Notes: generated by a model not told the origin, from the sequence alone. Counted from the first letter of the stretch, positions 5,903-13,278 are shown. The stretch: 13,278 bases of DNA from Thermoplasmatales archaeon (GCA_030019485.1 JASEEW010000034.1:1-13278), one strand, 5' to 3'. Translations and numbers: made by a program.

Positions 5903-7939
5903 TTATCTTAGAGTGCCTTCTCTGCCGCATTTTGGGCATTCTGTTTTAAAAGGTCTTTTCCTTGGTTTCACATTAAAAACTGTTTTGCAGGCAGGGCATC
6001 TGATTCTTATTTTTCTTTTCAGAAATGCTATGACAGCAATTAATGCAGCTGCAAAAACAGATGGGATGATGATTAAATAAATGAAATAACCTATTTTTTC
6101 TTCTTTCTCCTCCACCTTTTCTATTGTTACACTTGCTGTGTTTGTGTTTCCAGCTAAATCCTTTCCTTTAACATAAAAGGTGTTTGCACCCTTTGATAAC
6201 GTGAAGGTGCAGTATGTATTTGTGCTGATATTTATCCATTTCTCCCCATCCACGCTGACCTCATAGTATTGAATAGGTTCCGATGAATACCAGTGCAGGG
6301 TGAAAGAAGATCTTGTTGTTGTCTGATTTTTCTCTGATATTTTTATGGTTGGAGGAGTTTTATCTATGATGAATATGATTGTTTGACTTGCATTGTTTTC
6401 TGCTTTGTCAACAGCATAAACATACAACGTATGCTCTCCTTCAGAGCTTACTTCTGTTCCACTAACAAAAGAAGCATTATCCAATGTAATTATAGTTTCA
6501 TCCTCATCCAAATGCGCATCACTAATATCAATTGTGAGTGTAACATTTGTGTTGTAATAACTCCCGTTTGCTGCACCAGCAATGTTTATCTCTGGCGGCG
6601 TGCCATCAATAATGAATCTGAATGTTGTGTAATTTTCATTTCCTGCCAAATCGTCTGCCCGGATTGTGATGTTATATGTTCCATCTCCCCAATCTTCAGT
6701 GTTAATGCTGTATGGTGAAGAAAACTGCTGAGCTTCTCCATCATTTACTGTGCGGGTTGTAGTGCTCAGATGAATATCAACTATCCCAAAATCAATATTT
6801 GTTCCAGGCTTAATTACTGAATTGTTAGCAGGTGAAGTTAGGTTTATTGTTGGCAGTATTTTGTCTATAGTAAATGTTATTGTTTCTTCCGCAGAATTGC
6901 CTGCTTTGTCTGTTCCTTGAACAAATAATGTATAGCCCCCATCTTCAGAAATCATAGTGCCACTTGTGAAATCCACACTATTTAATGTTACCGTGGTTAT
7001 GTTCGGATTAATATCAAAAATTGTAATCATTGGTGTAACATTAGCATTATAATAAGTATTGTTCTCAACACCTGTTACTGTTATTTTTGGTTTTATGGTA
7101 TCGGTACCAACATGCTCAATCAGAGGATAATTATCCTTGTTATCCCCGCCGCTAATGTTGTATGATGCGTCACCGAGACCGTCGGCATCTACATCTGTGC
7201 CATTGTAATCACTCCAGTAATTCCCAGCAATGCTGTCATCCCAGTAATTTATATGCGGGTCATAAGCATTCTGATTATTGTTAATGAAATTATTGTGATG
7301 AAAAATGTTGTAGTTGCTTGGATGTCCCATGTAGTAGTAGATGTAAACCCCACAGACTGTGTTATCTGTAACGTTACAATATATAATAATGTTATCTGAG
7401 GAGGAGGAAAGGTAAACACCATAAGAATTGTTGTACACAGTGCAGTTTGTTACAGTGTTGTTTGAGGAGGAAGAGAAAAAGACCCCGTTATCAGAGGCAT
7501 TATGTATAGCAGAGTTTGTTATGCTGCTGTTTGAGGAGGAGAAAAAAGAAATACCTTTGCTACCATTTTTAACTGTAAATCCAGTAATATTTACCCGGTC
7601 TGCAGAAACATAAACAACATCCCTTGCCCCATTTCCATCAATAACTGTGGTCTTCCTATCCTCACCAGTCAGATTAATCGCTTTATTTATCACTATGCTT
7701 TCATTGTAGATTCCAGAGTAAACAAAAACTGTGTCACTTTCATTTGCATCATCTATTCCCTCTTGAATGGTGTTCCATTTATGATTTTCTGGCTCATCAA
7801 TGAAATTATCATCCACATAAATAGTTACTGGCGTTGCCTTGCTCACTTCATCCCTATTACTTGCTTCTACAGAAACACACAAAAACATCAAGATTAGTAT
7901 CACCATCAGTGTCAGTGTTATCTTTTTCGTTGCCATCAT
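5903..7939 (-). CDS. NosD-like beta-helix surface protein with Ig-like repeats, TM helix and cytoplasmic zinc ribbon
   Basis: A 678-residue membrane protein. Residues 1-26 are a signal peptide or anchor. About 38-275 is a right-handed parallel beta-helix of the NosD/PbH1 type, opening with TIYVDDNF...WNTIQEGIDDAN and ending with the typical GNYWSDYNGTDVDADGLGD and DNYPLIEH block. Ser-rich coils recur near 132, 155 and 177. Four Ig-like domains follow (about 282-360, 361-447, 448-527, 528-608), each with an ADDLAGN- or DKAGN-type turn. A transmembrane helix (about 617-640) leads to a short tail with a treble-Cys zinc ribbon, C648-x2-C651 and C668-x2-C671, which should be cytoplasmic. N-glycosylation sequons are very dense. 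NosD-like helices bind or process carbohydrates or other surface ligands; no catalytic residues can be named here. Tandem ATG codons at 7939 and 7936 are both possible starts; the TATA box favours 7939. Confidence 0.85.
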   Translation of the reverse strand: MMATKKITLTLMVILILMFLCVSVEASNRDEVSKATPVTIYVDDNFIDEPENHKWNTIQEGIDDANESDTVFVYSGIYNESIVINKAINLTGEDRKTTVIDGNGARDVVYVSADRVNITGFTVKNGSKGISFFSSSNSSITNSAIHNASDNGVFFSSSSNNTVTNCTVYNNSYGVYLSSSSDNIIIYCNVTDNTVCGVYIYYYMGHPSNYNIFHHNNFINNNQNAYDPHINYWDDSIAGNYWSDYNGTDVDADGLGDASYNISGGDNKDNYPLIEHVGTDTIKPKITVTGVENNTYYNANVTPMITIFDINPNITTVTLNSVDFTSGTMISEDGGYTLFVQGTDKAGNSAEETITFTIDKILPTINLTSPANNSVIKPGTNIDFGIVDIHLSTTTRTVNDGEAQQFSSPYSINTEDWGDGTYNITIRADDLAGNENYTTFRFIIDGTPPEINIAGAANGSYYNTNVTLTIDISDAHLDEDETIITLDNASFVSGTEVSSEGEHTLYVYAVDKAENNASQTIIFIIDKTPPTIKISEKNQTTTRSSFTLHWYSSEPIQYYEVSVDGEKWINISTNTYCTFTLSKGANTFYVKGKDLAGNTNTASVTIEKVEEKEEKIGYFIYLIIIPSVFAAALIAVIAFLKRKIRIRCPACKTVFNVKPRKRPFKTECPKCGREGTLR
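7390..7550 (-). repeat. Ser-rich beta-helix coil repeats inside the NosD-like gene
   Basis: Three coils with a period of about 22-23 residues share the pattern aromatic/Phe-Phe, Ser run, Asn, then an I/V-T-N-x-x-I/V turn (residues about 132-144, 155-168, 177-190). At DNA level they appear on the plus strand as three gaggagga-type purine tracts. Confidence 0.7.
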
Positions 7940-7959
7940 CTCATAATTACCTTTTCATT

Positions 7960-7967
7960 ACTTAAAA
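7960..7967 (-). promoter_or_regulatory. TATA box of the beta-helix surface protein
   Basis: Minus-strand TTTTAAGT begins 28 bases before the ATG at 7939. It sits back to back with the plus-strand box at 7981-7988, only 13 bases apart, so the two divergent promoters cannot easily be occupied independently. Confidence 0.55.
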
Positions 7968-7980
7968 CATGTGATAAAAC

Positions 7981-7988
7981 CTTAAATA
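7981..7988 (+). promoter_or_regulatory. TATA box of the small regulator/giant surface protein operon
   Basis: CTTAAATA begins 28 bases before the ATG at 8009, the same spacing as the other leaderless promoters in the window. The predicted transcription start coincides with that ATG. Confidence 0.55.
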
Positions 7989-7996
7989 CCCATAGT

Positions 7997-8025
7997 TGCA
8001 TACATATTATGCAGGTGGCATACAT
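7997..8025. promoter_or_regulatory. Candidate autoregulatory operator (direct and inverted repeats)
   Basis: GCATACAT occurs twice, at 7998-8005 and 8018-8025, exactly 20 bases apart (about two helical turns). TGCATA (7997-8002) and TATGCA (8008-8013) form a 6-bp inverted repeat with a 5-base spacer. All lie over the predicted transcription start and start codon of the small DNA-binding-type protein. Ribbon-helix-helix proteins often bind such paired sites to repress their own operon. The repeats are seen; the binding is inferred. Confidence 0.4.
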
Positions 8026-8167
8026 GAACAGGAATGAGAAAAGGGCTATGGTGGCAATAAAACCAGAAACAAGAGAAAGGTTAATGGGTATTGGTAGAAA
8101 AGGGGAAACCTATGATTATATAATAAACAAGCTGATTAAGGAATATGAGAATAATGGAAAAAAATAG
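8009..8167 (+). CDS. Small ribbon-helix-helix-like (antitoxin-type) protein
   Basis: A 52-residue ORF (47 if started at the in-frame ATG 8024, which has AGGTGG just upstream). From the second Met it reads NRNEKRAMVAIKPETRERL, then MGIGRKGETYDYIINKLIKEYE. The pattern is a short beta strand (MVAIKP), a helix beginning PETRERL, the G-x-KGETYD turn and a second helix (IINKLIKEYE). That matches the small archaeal VapB/CopG-like ribbon-helix-helix proteins, where the strand of a dimer contacts DNA. No toxin gene accompanies it. Instead, 22 bases downstream lies the giant surface protein, so it is more plausibly a transcriptional regulator of this operon. I favour 8009 because of the TATA spacing, but the N-terminal five residues are doubtful. 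The family call is by pattern and is moderate. Confidence 0.7.
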   Translation: MQVAYMNRNEKRAMVAIKPETRERLMGIGRKGETYDYIINKLIKEYENNGKK

Positions 8168-8176
8168 GAATTAATT

Positions 8177-8182
8177 AAGGAG
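8177..8182 (+). promoter_or_regulatory. Shine-Dalgarno of the giant surface protein gene
   Basis: AAGGAG ends 7 bases before the ATG at 8190 and is the clearest ribosome-binding site in the window. It fixes the start of the giant gene and shows it is translated as an internal cistron behind the small regulator. Confidence 0.75.
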
Positions 8183-8189
8183 AATAGAG

Positions 8190-11100
8190 ATGAAAAAAAG
8201 AAGGAAAAGCAGGAGAATATTTAAAATTCTTATTTTCATAGCAGTGTACATGATAGTAATAACTGCGCTGCTTCCTAAATCAGCTGTGGCTGAGACTGTA
8301 AAAACAGTAAAATCTTCAAAGGCTGTTACGGATGTAAAAATTATCTATGATGCCAGCTACAGAACAAAGGATTACACATGCTGGAGTGGAGGATACAGCA
8401 TCTGGACAGGCACAGCATACAATAATCTTAACACAGTAAAAAATGCAGGTGTGGTGAGGAGAGGTACAACATTTACTTTTACAGGTACAGGAGCAACTGC
8501 TTCTACAGTTATTGAGGTGAGAGGGCCAACAGATTCTGGCTCTAGACCTGTAGTAACTGGCTGGAACCCAACATATGCTGGAGGGGAAAACTGGCAGCTA
8601 ACAATACCAAATGATGCGCCAGTTGGGGATTATCAAATCTATATGGATAGTGAATACTGCACATTATATGTGATTTTTGATGTTTTTGAAACTAAAACGC
8701 CAAGCGGAATGACAGATAACCAGTTTGCAGGCTGGGCATATGATGAGGCATCAACAGCAGATAATTATATCCCAGTTCTTGATAACACTAAGATAGCAAC
8801 TCTTAACCCATTTACTGAACGTGCAACCGAGATGGCAGTATCTGTACTTGGTGGTAATACAACAACGACTTATGAAGCAGGGATTAAGATGTACAGAGTA
8901 ACAAACTCAAGGATAACATGGGACGGAGGGACTACTATTCCAAGCCTTACTGAAATGTTGGATCAAGCTACTGCACTGCCTGTTTGGGAGGCGAAAAATG
9001 TTTCTTTGCAAACAGGTTATACTTTACCCTCAGGCATGGTATTAGCGACAGGATATCAGTGCACACATTTTGCATATGTTACTGCAGGTTTAGCGCGTTC
9101 GTTAGGCATTCCATCAAGAGGAATTCATTGTAAGACTATATGGGAATGGAATTATCATGAATGGGCAGAACTATATATAGATAACCCGGGTACGACATTG
9201 GCTGACGGTGACTCAAAATGGTTGGTTTTTGATGCAACTGACCAGAATCATAACAACGGTCATGATAGTGCAGGAGAGAGTTCAATTGACACAGAAAAAG
9301 GTTATTATTATCATTCAATAAAACTCAGTGGTACACCAGCTACTGGCAGCGATGGTCCACAAGCCCGTGAATGGAAAGGTTCTGGTGCCGGTGGTGCAAC
9401 AGCTGATTGGGCTGATATTAACTTGGATACTGCATATACATGCACGGATGGAGATATTCCAACAATCTCCCTTAGCGAAACTGCTGAAGGAGACATGGGG
9501 GAAGGGGATAGAGACTTCTTCAGGATCAATGTCTCAAGCGTATCAACAGTTGATGTTGTTCTTGCAGAAGGAAAAGAATATGCTTGGTTATATGTAAGAA
9601 AAGATGCACCCGTGACTGCAAGTGCAACACCAGGAGTTAAATCAAATTATGTTGCAGATGCAAATGACACAGATGCAATAATAGGTCTTGATGTATCCAC
9701 TGCAAACTATCTTTATGTTATGGTTGATAACTGTAAAGGGAATATAGAGTTTCAGGATAATTACTGGGTTGGCGGTAGAAGTGAAACACATCATTGGGTA
9801 GTGGGAATAGGCCCAGGCCCCTATGTAAAAGTAAACAATCCAAATGGTAATGAAACATTGGTTGCAGGCAGCTCATATATTATTGAATGGGAGGCTGTTG
9901 ATGTTTATGATACAAGCAACAGCGGCGCATTAAACATCAACATTACTTATTCTACGAACAGCGGCTTGTCATATGATTATACTATTGCTACTAATGAGGC
10001 AAATGACGGGAGTTATACATGGTATATACCAAATATAGAGTCTACAAATGTGAGGATAAAGGTCACCGCAGATGATGGAGCAAAAACAAATAATGATACA
10101 AGCGATAATGATTTCACAGTAAAACCACCTGACCCTTTAAATGAGATTGTGAGCGGCACTGGTGCATTTTCCGGTGACTGGTTTGGATACTCTGTTTCCA
10201 ATTTGGGTGACATAAATGGTGATGGATATAACGACACAATTGTTGGCGCACCATACAATGATTTTAATGGTCAGGATGCAGGCGCTGTGTACATATTCTT
10301 TGGCAGAACAACATGGTCTGCCGGTAATTTAAATGCAGACAGTGCAAATGTAAAGATATATGGAAATGTTGCAAATGACCATTTTGGATGGAGTGTAAGC
10401 AGTGCCGGCAATGTGAATGGTGATTTATATAATGATATTGTTATAGGAGCGCCTGGGAACACAACTACAGTTGCCGGGAGCGCATACATATTTTATGGCA
10501 GAGGCACATGGAATCCAACCTACAATGCAAACAATGCTGATGTGATACTAAATGGCGGTAGCAATGGTGACAGGTTTGGTTTCTCTGTTTCAGATGCTGG
10601 GAATGTGAACAATGCTGACAATGATGATATTATTATTGGCGCACCTTACAATGATTCTGCAGACGGAAGATGGATGGACTGCGGTGCAGCATACGTCTTT
10701 TATGGTGACCCTGGGTTAACAGGAACGATGAGTGTAACAAGCGCTGACGTGAATCTGACAGGGGCAACAATATATGACTATTTTGGATTCTCAGTATCAG
10801 GTGCGGGTGATGTAAATGGCAATGGTTATGACGATGTGATTGTTGGAGCACCTGGTGCAGATAGTGCATACATTTTTTACGGGAGTGCAACAATGGGAAG
10901 TGATTTTGGTGTGTTAGGAATAAAAACCTATGGTTACACAGGTGTTACTACAGCAGGTCCGCACGACGCGTACGCATGTGATGTTGATGTTTTTCCATTT
11001 GCTGGTGATGCCGCCAACAGGAACACTATGGTAGAGGCAACAAACGCACAGTATACAGCAATCTCCGCGAGTGATAACTCACGATGGACGACAGTAGACC

Positions 11101-13278
11101 CAGGTGCATTAGATGAGATTTTCATGTGGTTTGAGATAAACGGCATTACACAGAAGCCAGCAAAGATTACGCAGATTGACTTTACCTTTGAGGGGTATTC
11201 TGCTATAGCTAGTGATATGCAAATATATGTTATGAAAGCAGGCGCAGATTGGACCCTGGATGCTTCTTGGGTCCAAGTTGGCAGTACTGTAAATTTCGCG
11301 GCAGGAGCAGATTCTACAATGACCGTCTCACTAACATCCGGCTTCAGTACATATATAGACGGAACTGGAAAACTTGTATGGGGAGTATATCAGGTTGTGA
11401 GCAGTGAGGCACTCAACGTAGATTATGTTAAAGTTGACATAAAAACTGAGTGTAAAGCAAACATCACCCTAACAGGTGAGTCAACCACAAATTTTGGCTT
11501 CTCAGTGAGTTCTGTCAGGGACGTAAACAGTGATGGTTTTGATGATATAGTTGTTGGCGCACCCAATTACAACAACGACCAAGGGCGGGCATACATATTT
11601 TATGGCAACACAGTAATGACAACAGACCCCTATGTAAGTGAAACAATTCTTTTTGAGGATTTTGATGAGGGGGGCGCAGTACCATCAGGATGGGATGTTT
11701 CTGACTGGACAGGACCAGCTGTTGCTGCACAGTGGCACACCACAAATGACAATGCAAGATATGGTGCTATTGTCAGCGGCACAGATTATGGTATGGTATC
11801 TGACTCGGATCAAGCTGGCTCAGGTGCCATGGATGCCTGGCTTAAAAGCCCTGGTATGGATTGCAGTGTGTATGACAAGGTTCAGCTGCAATTTGCCCAT
11901 GTGTTTAACTGGATTTCTGGGTATGGTGTGGACACTATTTATGTGTATGTAGCCACAGATGGTAGTGTGGACAGCGCAGACTACCTTGTGTATTCATTTA
12001 CAGATGCAGACATTGCTTTGGAAACAAAAACATTTGATATATCCGGATATGCTGCTCATCAGTCAAATGTAAAAATTGGCTTTAGATACACAGCTAACTA
12101 CGATATGTGGTGGATAATAGATGACGTATTCTTAATTGGCAAAAAACCATCATCAACAACATTTATCACGGGTGAAATGCCTGGTGACAAGTTCGGATTT
12201 TCAGTTGCCCGGGCAGGCGACATAAACAATGATGGGATTAACGATACAGTTATCGGCGCACCATACAATGACAGGACTACTTCAGATGCAGGTGCTGTTT
12301 ATATACTCTATGGGAACAGCTCAATGAGTAGAAGTATGTGCGCAGGTGCTGCTGATAAAATAAATTATGGTGAAACAGCAAATGACAATTTTGGTTTCTC
12401 AGTCTCCGGTTTGGGTGATGTGAACAATGACAACTATGATGATGTTGGGGTTGGCGCGCCAAACACTTCGAACGGTAAAGCATATGTTTATTCTACGCAG
12501 GGTGGAGCAGCACCTGATACAGAAAAACCACAAATCTCAAACGTGGATGATTCCCCTGACCCGCAGGAAGCAGGAGGATATGTTAATATTACAGCTGTTG
12601 TGACTGATAATGTTGGTGTCAGCAGTGTCAAGGTAAATATTTCTGGTCCTGCCGGTTTCACACCTGTAAATGTTAGCATGATAAAGGTTTCAGGTACGGA
12701 CACGTATTATTACAACATAAGTTATTCTCTTCTTGGTACATATACTTATTTTGTATGGGCAGCTGATGCAAGCAACAACGGGAACACATCCACAACGTAC
12801 ACGTTTGTAATTCAGGACACAATAAAGCCTGAGATAACCAATGTTCAGGACACACCTGATCCCCAGGAGGTTAATGGCCGGGTAAATATCACTGTCACCG
12901 TAACAGATGCATTGTTAGATAAGGTGAAGGTGAACATTTCAGGACCAGCTGGTTTCATACCAGTGAACACGACAATGACTAAAGTTTCAGGTACAGACAA
13001 CTATTATTATAATACAACCTACACGGTTAAAGGAGCATACTCCTATTTTATCTGGGCGAATGATACATCAAACAATGGAAATATTTCCTCATCTAATACA
13101 TTCACAATTCAGGATACTACAAAGCCTGAAATTTCTTCTGTTCAGGCAAGCCCTGAATCACAGACATCAGGGGGTTATGTGAATATTTCAGTGATTGTAA
13201 CAGATAATGTGGATGTTTCAGAGGTATGGTTGAATATCAGCTGGAATAATGGTAATAGTTGGACTAATTTCTCAATCA
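8190..13278 (+). CDS. Giant secreted modular protein: transglutaminase-like, PPC, FG-GAP propeller, Ig repeats (3' end beyond window)
   Basis: One frame stays open for about 1,696 codons and leaves the window. A very basic N-terminus (KKRRKSRR) and hydrophobic core give a signal peptide, with likely cleavage after the AVA at about residue 34-36. In order follow a beta-rich N-terminal region (about 45-170), a transglutaminase-like domain (about 180-365; C291, H323, D348), a PPC-like domain (about 420-515) and an Ig-like domain (about 545-645). Then come a seven-blade FG-GAP/integrin-alpha-type propeller (about 651-1440) with two inserted domains, and 99-100-residue Ig-like repeats from 1443 onward. 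The protein should act outside the cell, as an adhesin or as a surface protein that processes or cross-links others. It is probably anchored by a C-terminal segment not seen here. Thr, Asn and Gly are abundant and sequons are common. The Shine-Dalgarno at 8177 fixes the start. The overall function is inferred; domain calls are by motif. Confidence 0.88.
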   Translation, partial: MKKRRKSRRIFKILIFIAVYMIVITALLPKSAVAETVKTVKSSKAVTDVKIIYDASYRTKDYTCWSGGYSIWTGTAYNNLNTVKNAGVVRRGTTFTFTGTGATASTVIEVRGPTDSGSRPVVTGWNPTYAGGENWQLTIPNDAPVGDYQIYMDSEYCTLYVIFDVFETKTPSGMTDNQFAGWAYDEASTADNYIPVLDNTKIATLNPFTERATEMAVSVLGGNTTTTYEAGIKMYRVTNSRITWDGGTTIPSLTEMLDQATALPVWEAKNVSLQTGYTLPSGMVLATGYQCTHFAYVTAGLARSLGIPSRGIHCKTIWEWNYHEWAELYIDNPGTTLADGDSKWLVFDATDQNHNNGHDSAGESSIDTEKGYYYHSIKLSGTPATGSDGPQAREWKGSGAGGATADWADINLDTAYTCTDGDIPTISLSETAEGDMGEGDRDFFRINVSSVSTVDVVLAEGKEYAWLYVRKDAPVTASATPGVKSNYVADANDTDAIIGLDVSTANYLYVMVDNCKGNIEFQDNYWVGGRSETHHWVVGIGPGPYVKVNNPNGNETLVAGSSYIIEWEAVDVYDTSNSGALNINITYSTNSGLSYDYTIATNEANDGSYTWYIPNIESTNVRIKVTADDGAKTNNDTSDNDFTVKPPDPLNEIVSGTGAFSGDWFGYSVSNLGDINGDGYNDTIVGAPYNDFNGQDAGAVYIFFGRTTWSAGNLNADSANVKIYGNVANDHFGWSVSSAGNVNGDLYNDIVIGAPGNTTTVAGSAYIFYGRGTWNPTYNANNADVILNGGSNGDRFGFSVSDAGNVNNADNDDIIIGAPYNDSADGRWMDCGAAYVFYGDPGLTGTMSVTSADVNLTGATIYDYFGFSVSGAGDVNGNGYDDVIVGAPGADSAYIFYGSATMGSDFGVLGIKTYGYTGVTTAGPHDAYACDVDVFPFAGDAANRNTMVEATNAQYTAISASDNSRWTTVDPGALDEIFMWFEINGITQKPAKITQIDFTFEGYSAIASDMQIYVMKAGADWTLDASWVQVGSTVNFAAGADSTMTVSLTSGFSTYIDGTGKLVWGVYQVVSSEALNVDYVKVDIKTECKANITLTGESTTNFGFSVSSVRDVNSDGFDDIVVGAPNYNNDQGRAYIFYGNTVMTTDPYVSETILFEDFDEGGAVPSGWDVSDWTGPAVAAQWHTTNDNARYGAIVSGTDYGMVSDSDQAGSGAMDAWLKSPGMDCSVYDKVQLQFAHVFNWISGYGVDTIYVYVATDGSVDSADYLVYSFTDADIALETKTFDISGYAAHQSNVKIGFRYTANYDMWWIIDDVFLIGKKPSSTTFITGEMPGDKFGFSVARAGDINNDGINDTVIGAPYNDRTTSDAGAVYILYGNSSMSRSMCAGAADKINYGETANDNFGFSVSGLGDVNNDNYDDVGVGAPNTSNGKAYVYSTQGGAAPDTEKPQISNVDDSPDPQEAGGYVNITAVVTDNVGVSSVKVNISGPAGFTPVNVSMIKVSGTDTYYYNISYSLLGTYTYFVWAADASNNGNTSTTYTFVIQDTIKPEITNVQDTPDPQEVNGRVNITVTVTDALLDKVKVNISGPAGFIPVNTTMTKVSGTDNYYYNTTYTVKGAYSYFIWANDTSNNGNISSSNTFTIQDTTKPEISSVQASPESQTSGGYVNISVIVTDNVDVSEVWLNISWNNGNSWTNFSI
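8730..9285 (+). other. Transglutaminase-like catalytic domain of the giant protein
   Basis: The Cys motif GYQCTHFAYVTAGLARSLGI places C291 at the start of a helix followed by the classic LGIPSRG strand. H323 lies in NYHEWAELYI and D348 in WLVFDATD. Order and spacing (32 and 25 residues) match the Cys-His-Asp triad of the transglutaminase/cysteine-protease superfamily (PF01841-type). The triad is intact, so the domain may be active as an amidase, protease or cross-linker. Confidence 0.82.
9450..9735 (+). other. PPC-like (bacterial pre-peptidase C-terminal) domain
   Basis: Residues about 420-515 contain EGDRDFFRINVSSVSTVDVVL, then AWLYVRKDAPVTASATPG, and end in ANYLYVMVDN. This is the usual order of a PPC beta-sandwich: a DxFxxxV strand, a DLYVR-like strand and an YYVxV-like last strand. 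PPC domains usually accompany secreted proteases; none follows here. Confidence 0.6.
10140..12509 (+). repeat. Seven FG-GAP blades with two inserted domains
   Basis: Each blade has F-G-x-S-V, then a Ca-binding-type loop (D/N-x-N-x-D-G-x-x-D) and a V/I-G-A-P strand, then A-Y-I-F-Y-G. Loops start at residues 674, 741, 805, 874, 1111, 1344 and 1410. Intervals are about 64-69 residues except after blades 4 and 5, where extra domains of about 170 residues are inserted. Loops 2, 3 and 7 deviate from the consensus (NVNGDLYND, NVNNADNDD, DVNNDNYDD). Confidence 0.85.
12516..13278 (+). repeat. Tandem Ig-like repeats of about 100 residues
   Basis: Repeat 1 (12516-12815, 100 residues), repeat 2 (12816-13112, 99 residues) and a partial repeat 3 (13113 to the edge) each open with D-T-x-K-P-x-I and contain VNIT, VKVNISGPAGF, KVSGTD-YYYN and an A-D-x-S-N-N-G-N turn. 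The third shifts to a variant with NISWNNGNSW. They likely form a stalk. Confidence 0.85.

Noticed and set aside
7390..7550. Three gaggagga purine tracts resembling Shine-Dalgarno sites or a short tandem repeat array
   Set aside because: On the minus strand they encode the Ser runs of successive beta-helix coils, and no start codons follow on the plus strand.
8009..8167. A toxin-antitoxin pair with the small ribbon-helix-helix-like protein as antitoxin
   Set aside because: No toxin-sized gene adjoins it on either side. The next gene is the giant surface protein, so a regulator role fits better.
9136..12855. Many short open frames on both strands across the giant gene
   Set aside because: They are fragments in the other frames of one continuous coding frame. 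Their repeated occurrence follows the repeated FG-GAP and Ig codons.

Overview
The window is archaeal, most likely from a euryarchaeon of moderate-to-low GC. Supporting genes are an archaeal type IV pilin with the Pilin_N signal, a Ygr210-type Obg-family GTPase, a PAC2 proteasome-assembly-chaperone homologue, and the archaeal RibD-like pyrimidine reductase of riboflavin/F420 synthesis. Promoters also look archaeal: A/T-rich TATA-like boxes begin about 28-31 bases before the first start codon of several units. I cannot name the genus. All sequence is accounted for by closely packed genes, and no gap exceeds about 80 bases.

Left block (1-3448, minus strand). A PAC2-family protein is followed by the Ygr210/YchF-like GTPase. 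Behind the GTPase, and separated by only 3-5 bases each, come a membrane-anchored surface protein with two transmembrane helices and a small SWIM zinc-finger protein. Middle block (3520-5583, plus strand). This holds the pyrimidine reductase (arfC type), then a Mut7-C PIN-like RNase/zinc-ribbon protein after a short intergenic inverted repeat. Next comes a two-gene pilin cassette whose genes overlap by ATGA. A T-rich tract ends the block and faces a convergent 83-residue CxxC protein (5605-5856, minus).

Right block (5903-13278). Two large surface-protein genes are divergent from one short promoter region. On the minus strand lies a NosD-like beta-helix protein with four Ig-like domains, one transmembrane helix and a cytoplasmic zinc ribbon. 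On the plus strand a roughly 50-residue predicted DNA-binding (ribbon-helix-helix-like) protein is followed 22 bases later, behind a strong Shine-Dalgarno, by a giant secreted protein that runs off the window still open after about 1,696 codons. The giant protein has a signal peptide, a transglutaminase-like domain with an intact Cys-His-Asp triad, a PPC-like domain and an Ig-like domain. It continues with seven FG-GAP blades (a full beta-propeller, with two extra domains inserted at equivalent blade junctions) and then tandem Ig-like repeats of about 100 residues.

The window's theme is cell-surface biology (pilins, adhesin-like proteins, N-glycosylation sequons) beside housekeeping genes. 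The most interesting signal is the small regulator plus giant transglutaminase/propeller protein. A direct repeat and an inverted repeat overlap the regulator's predicted transcription start and could be its own operator.
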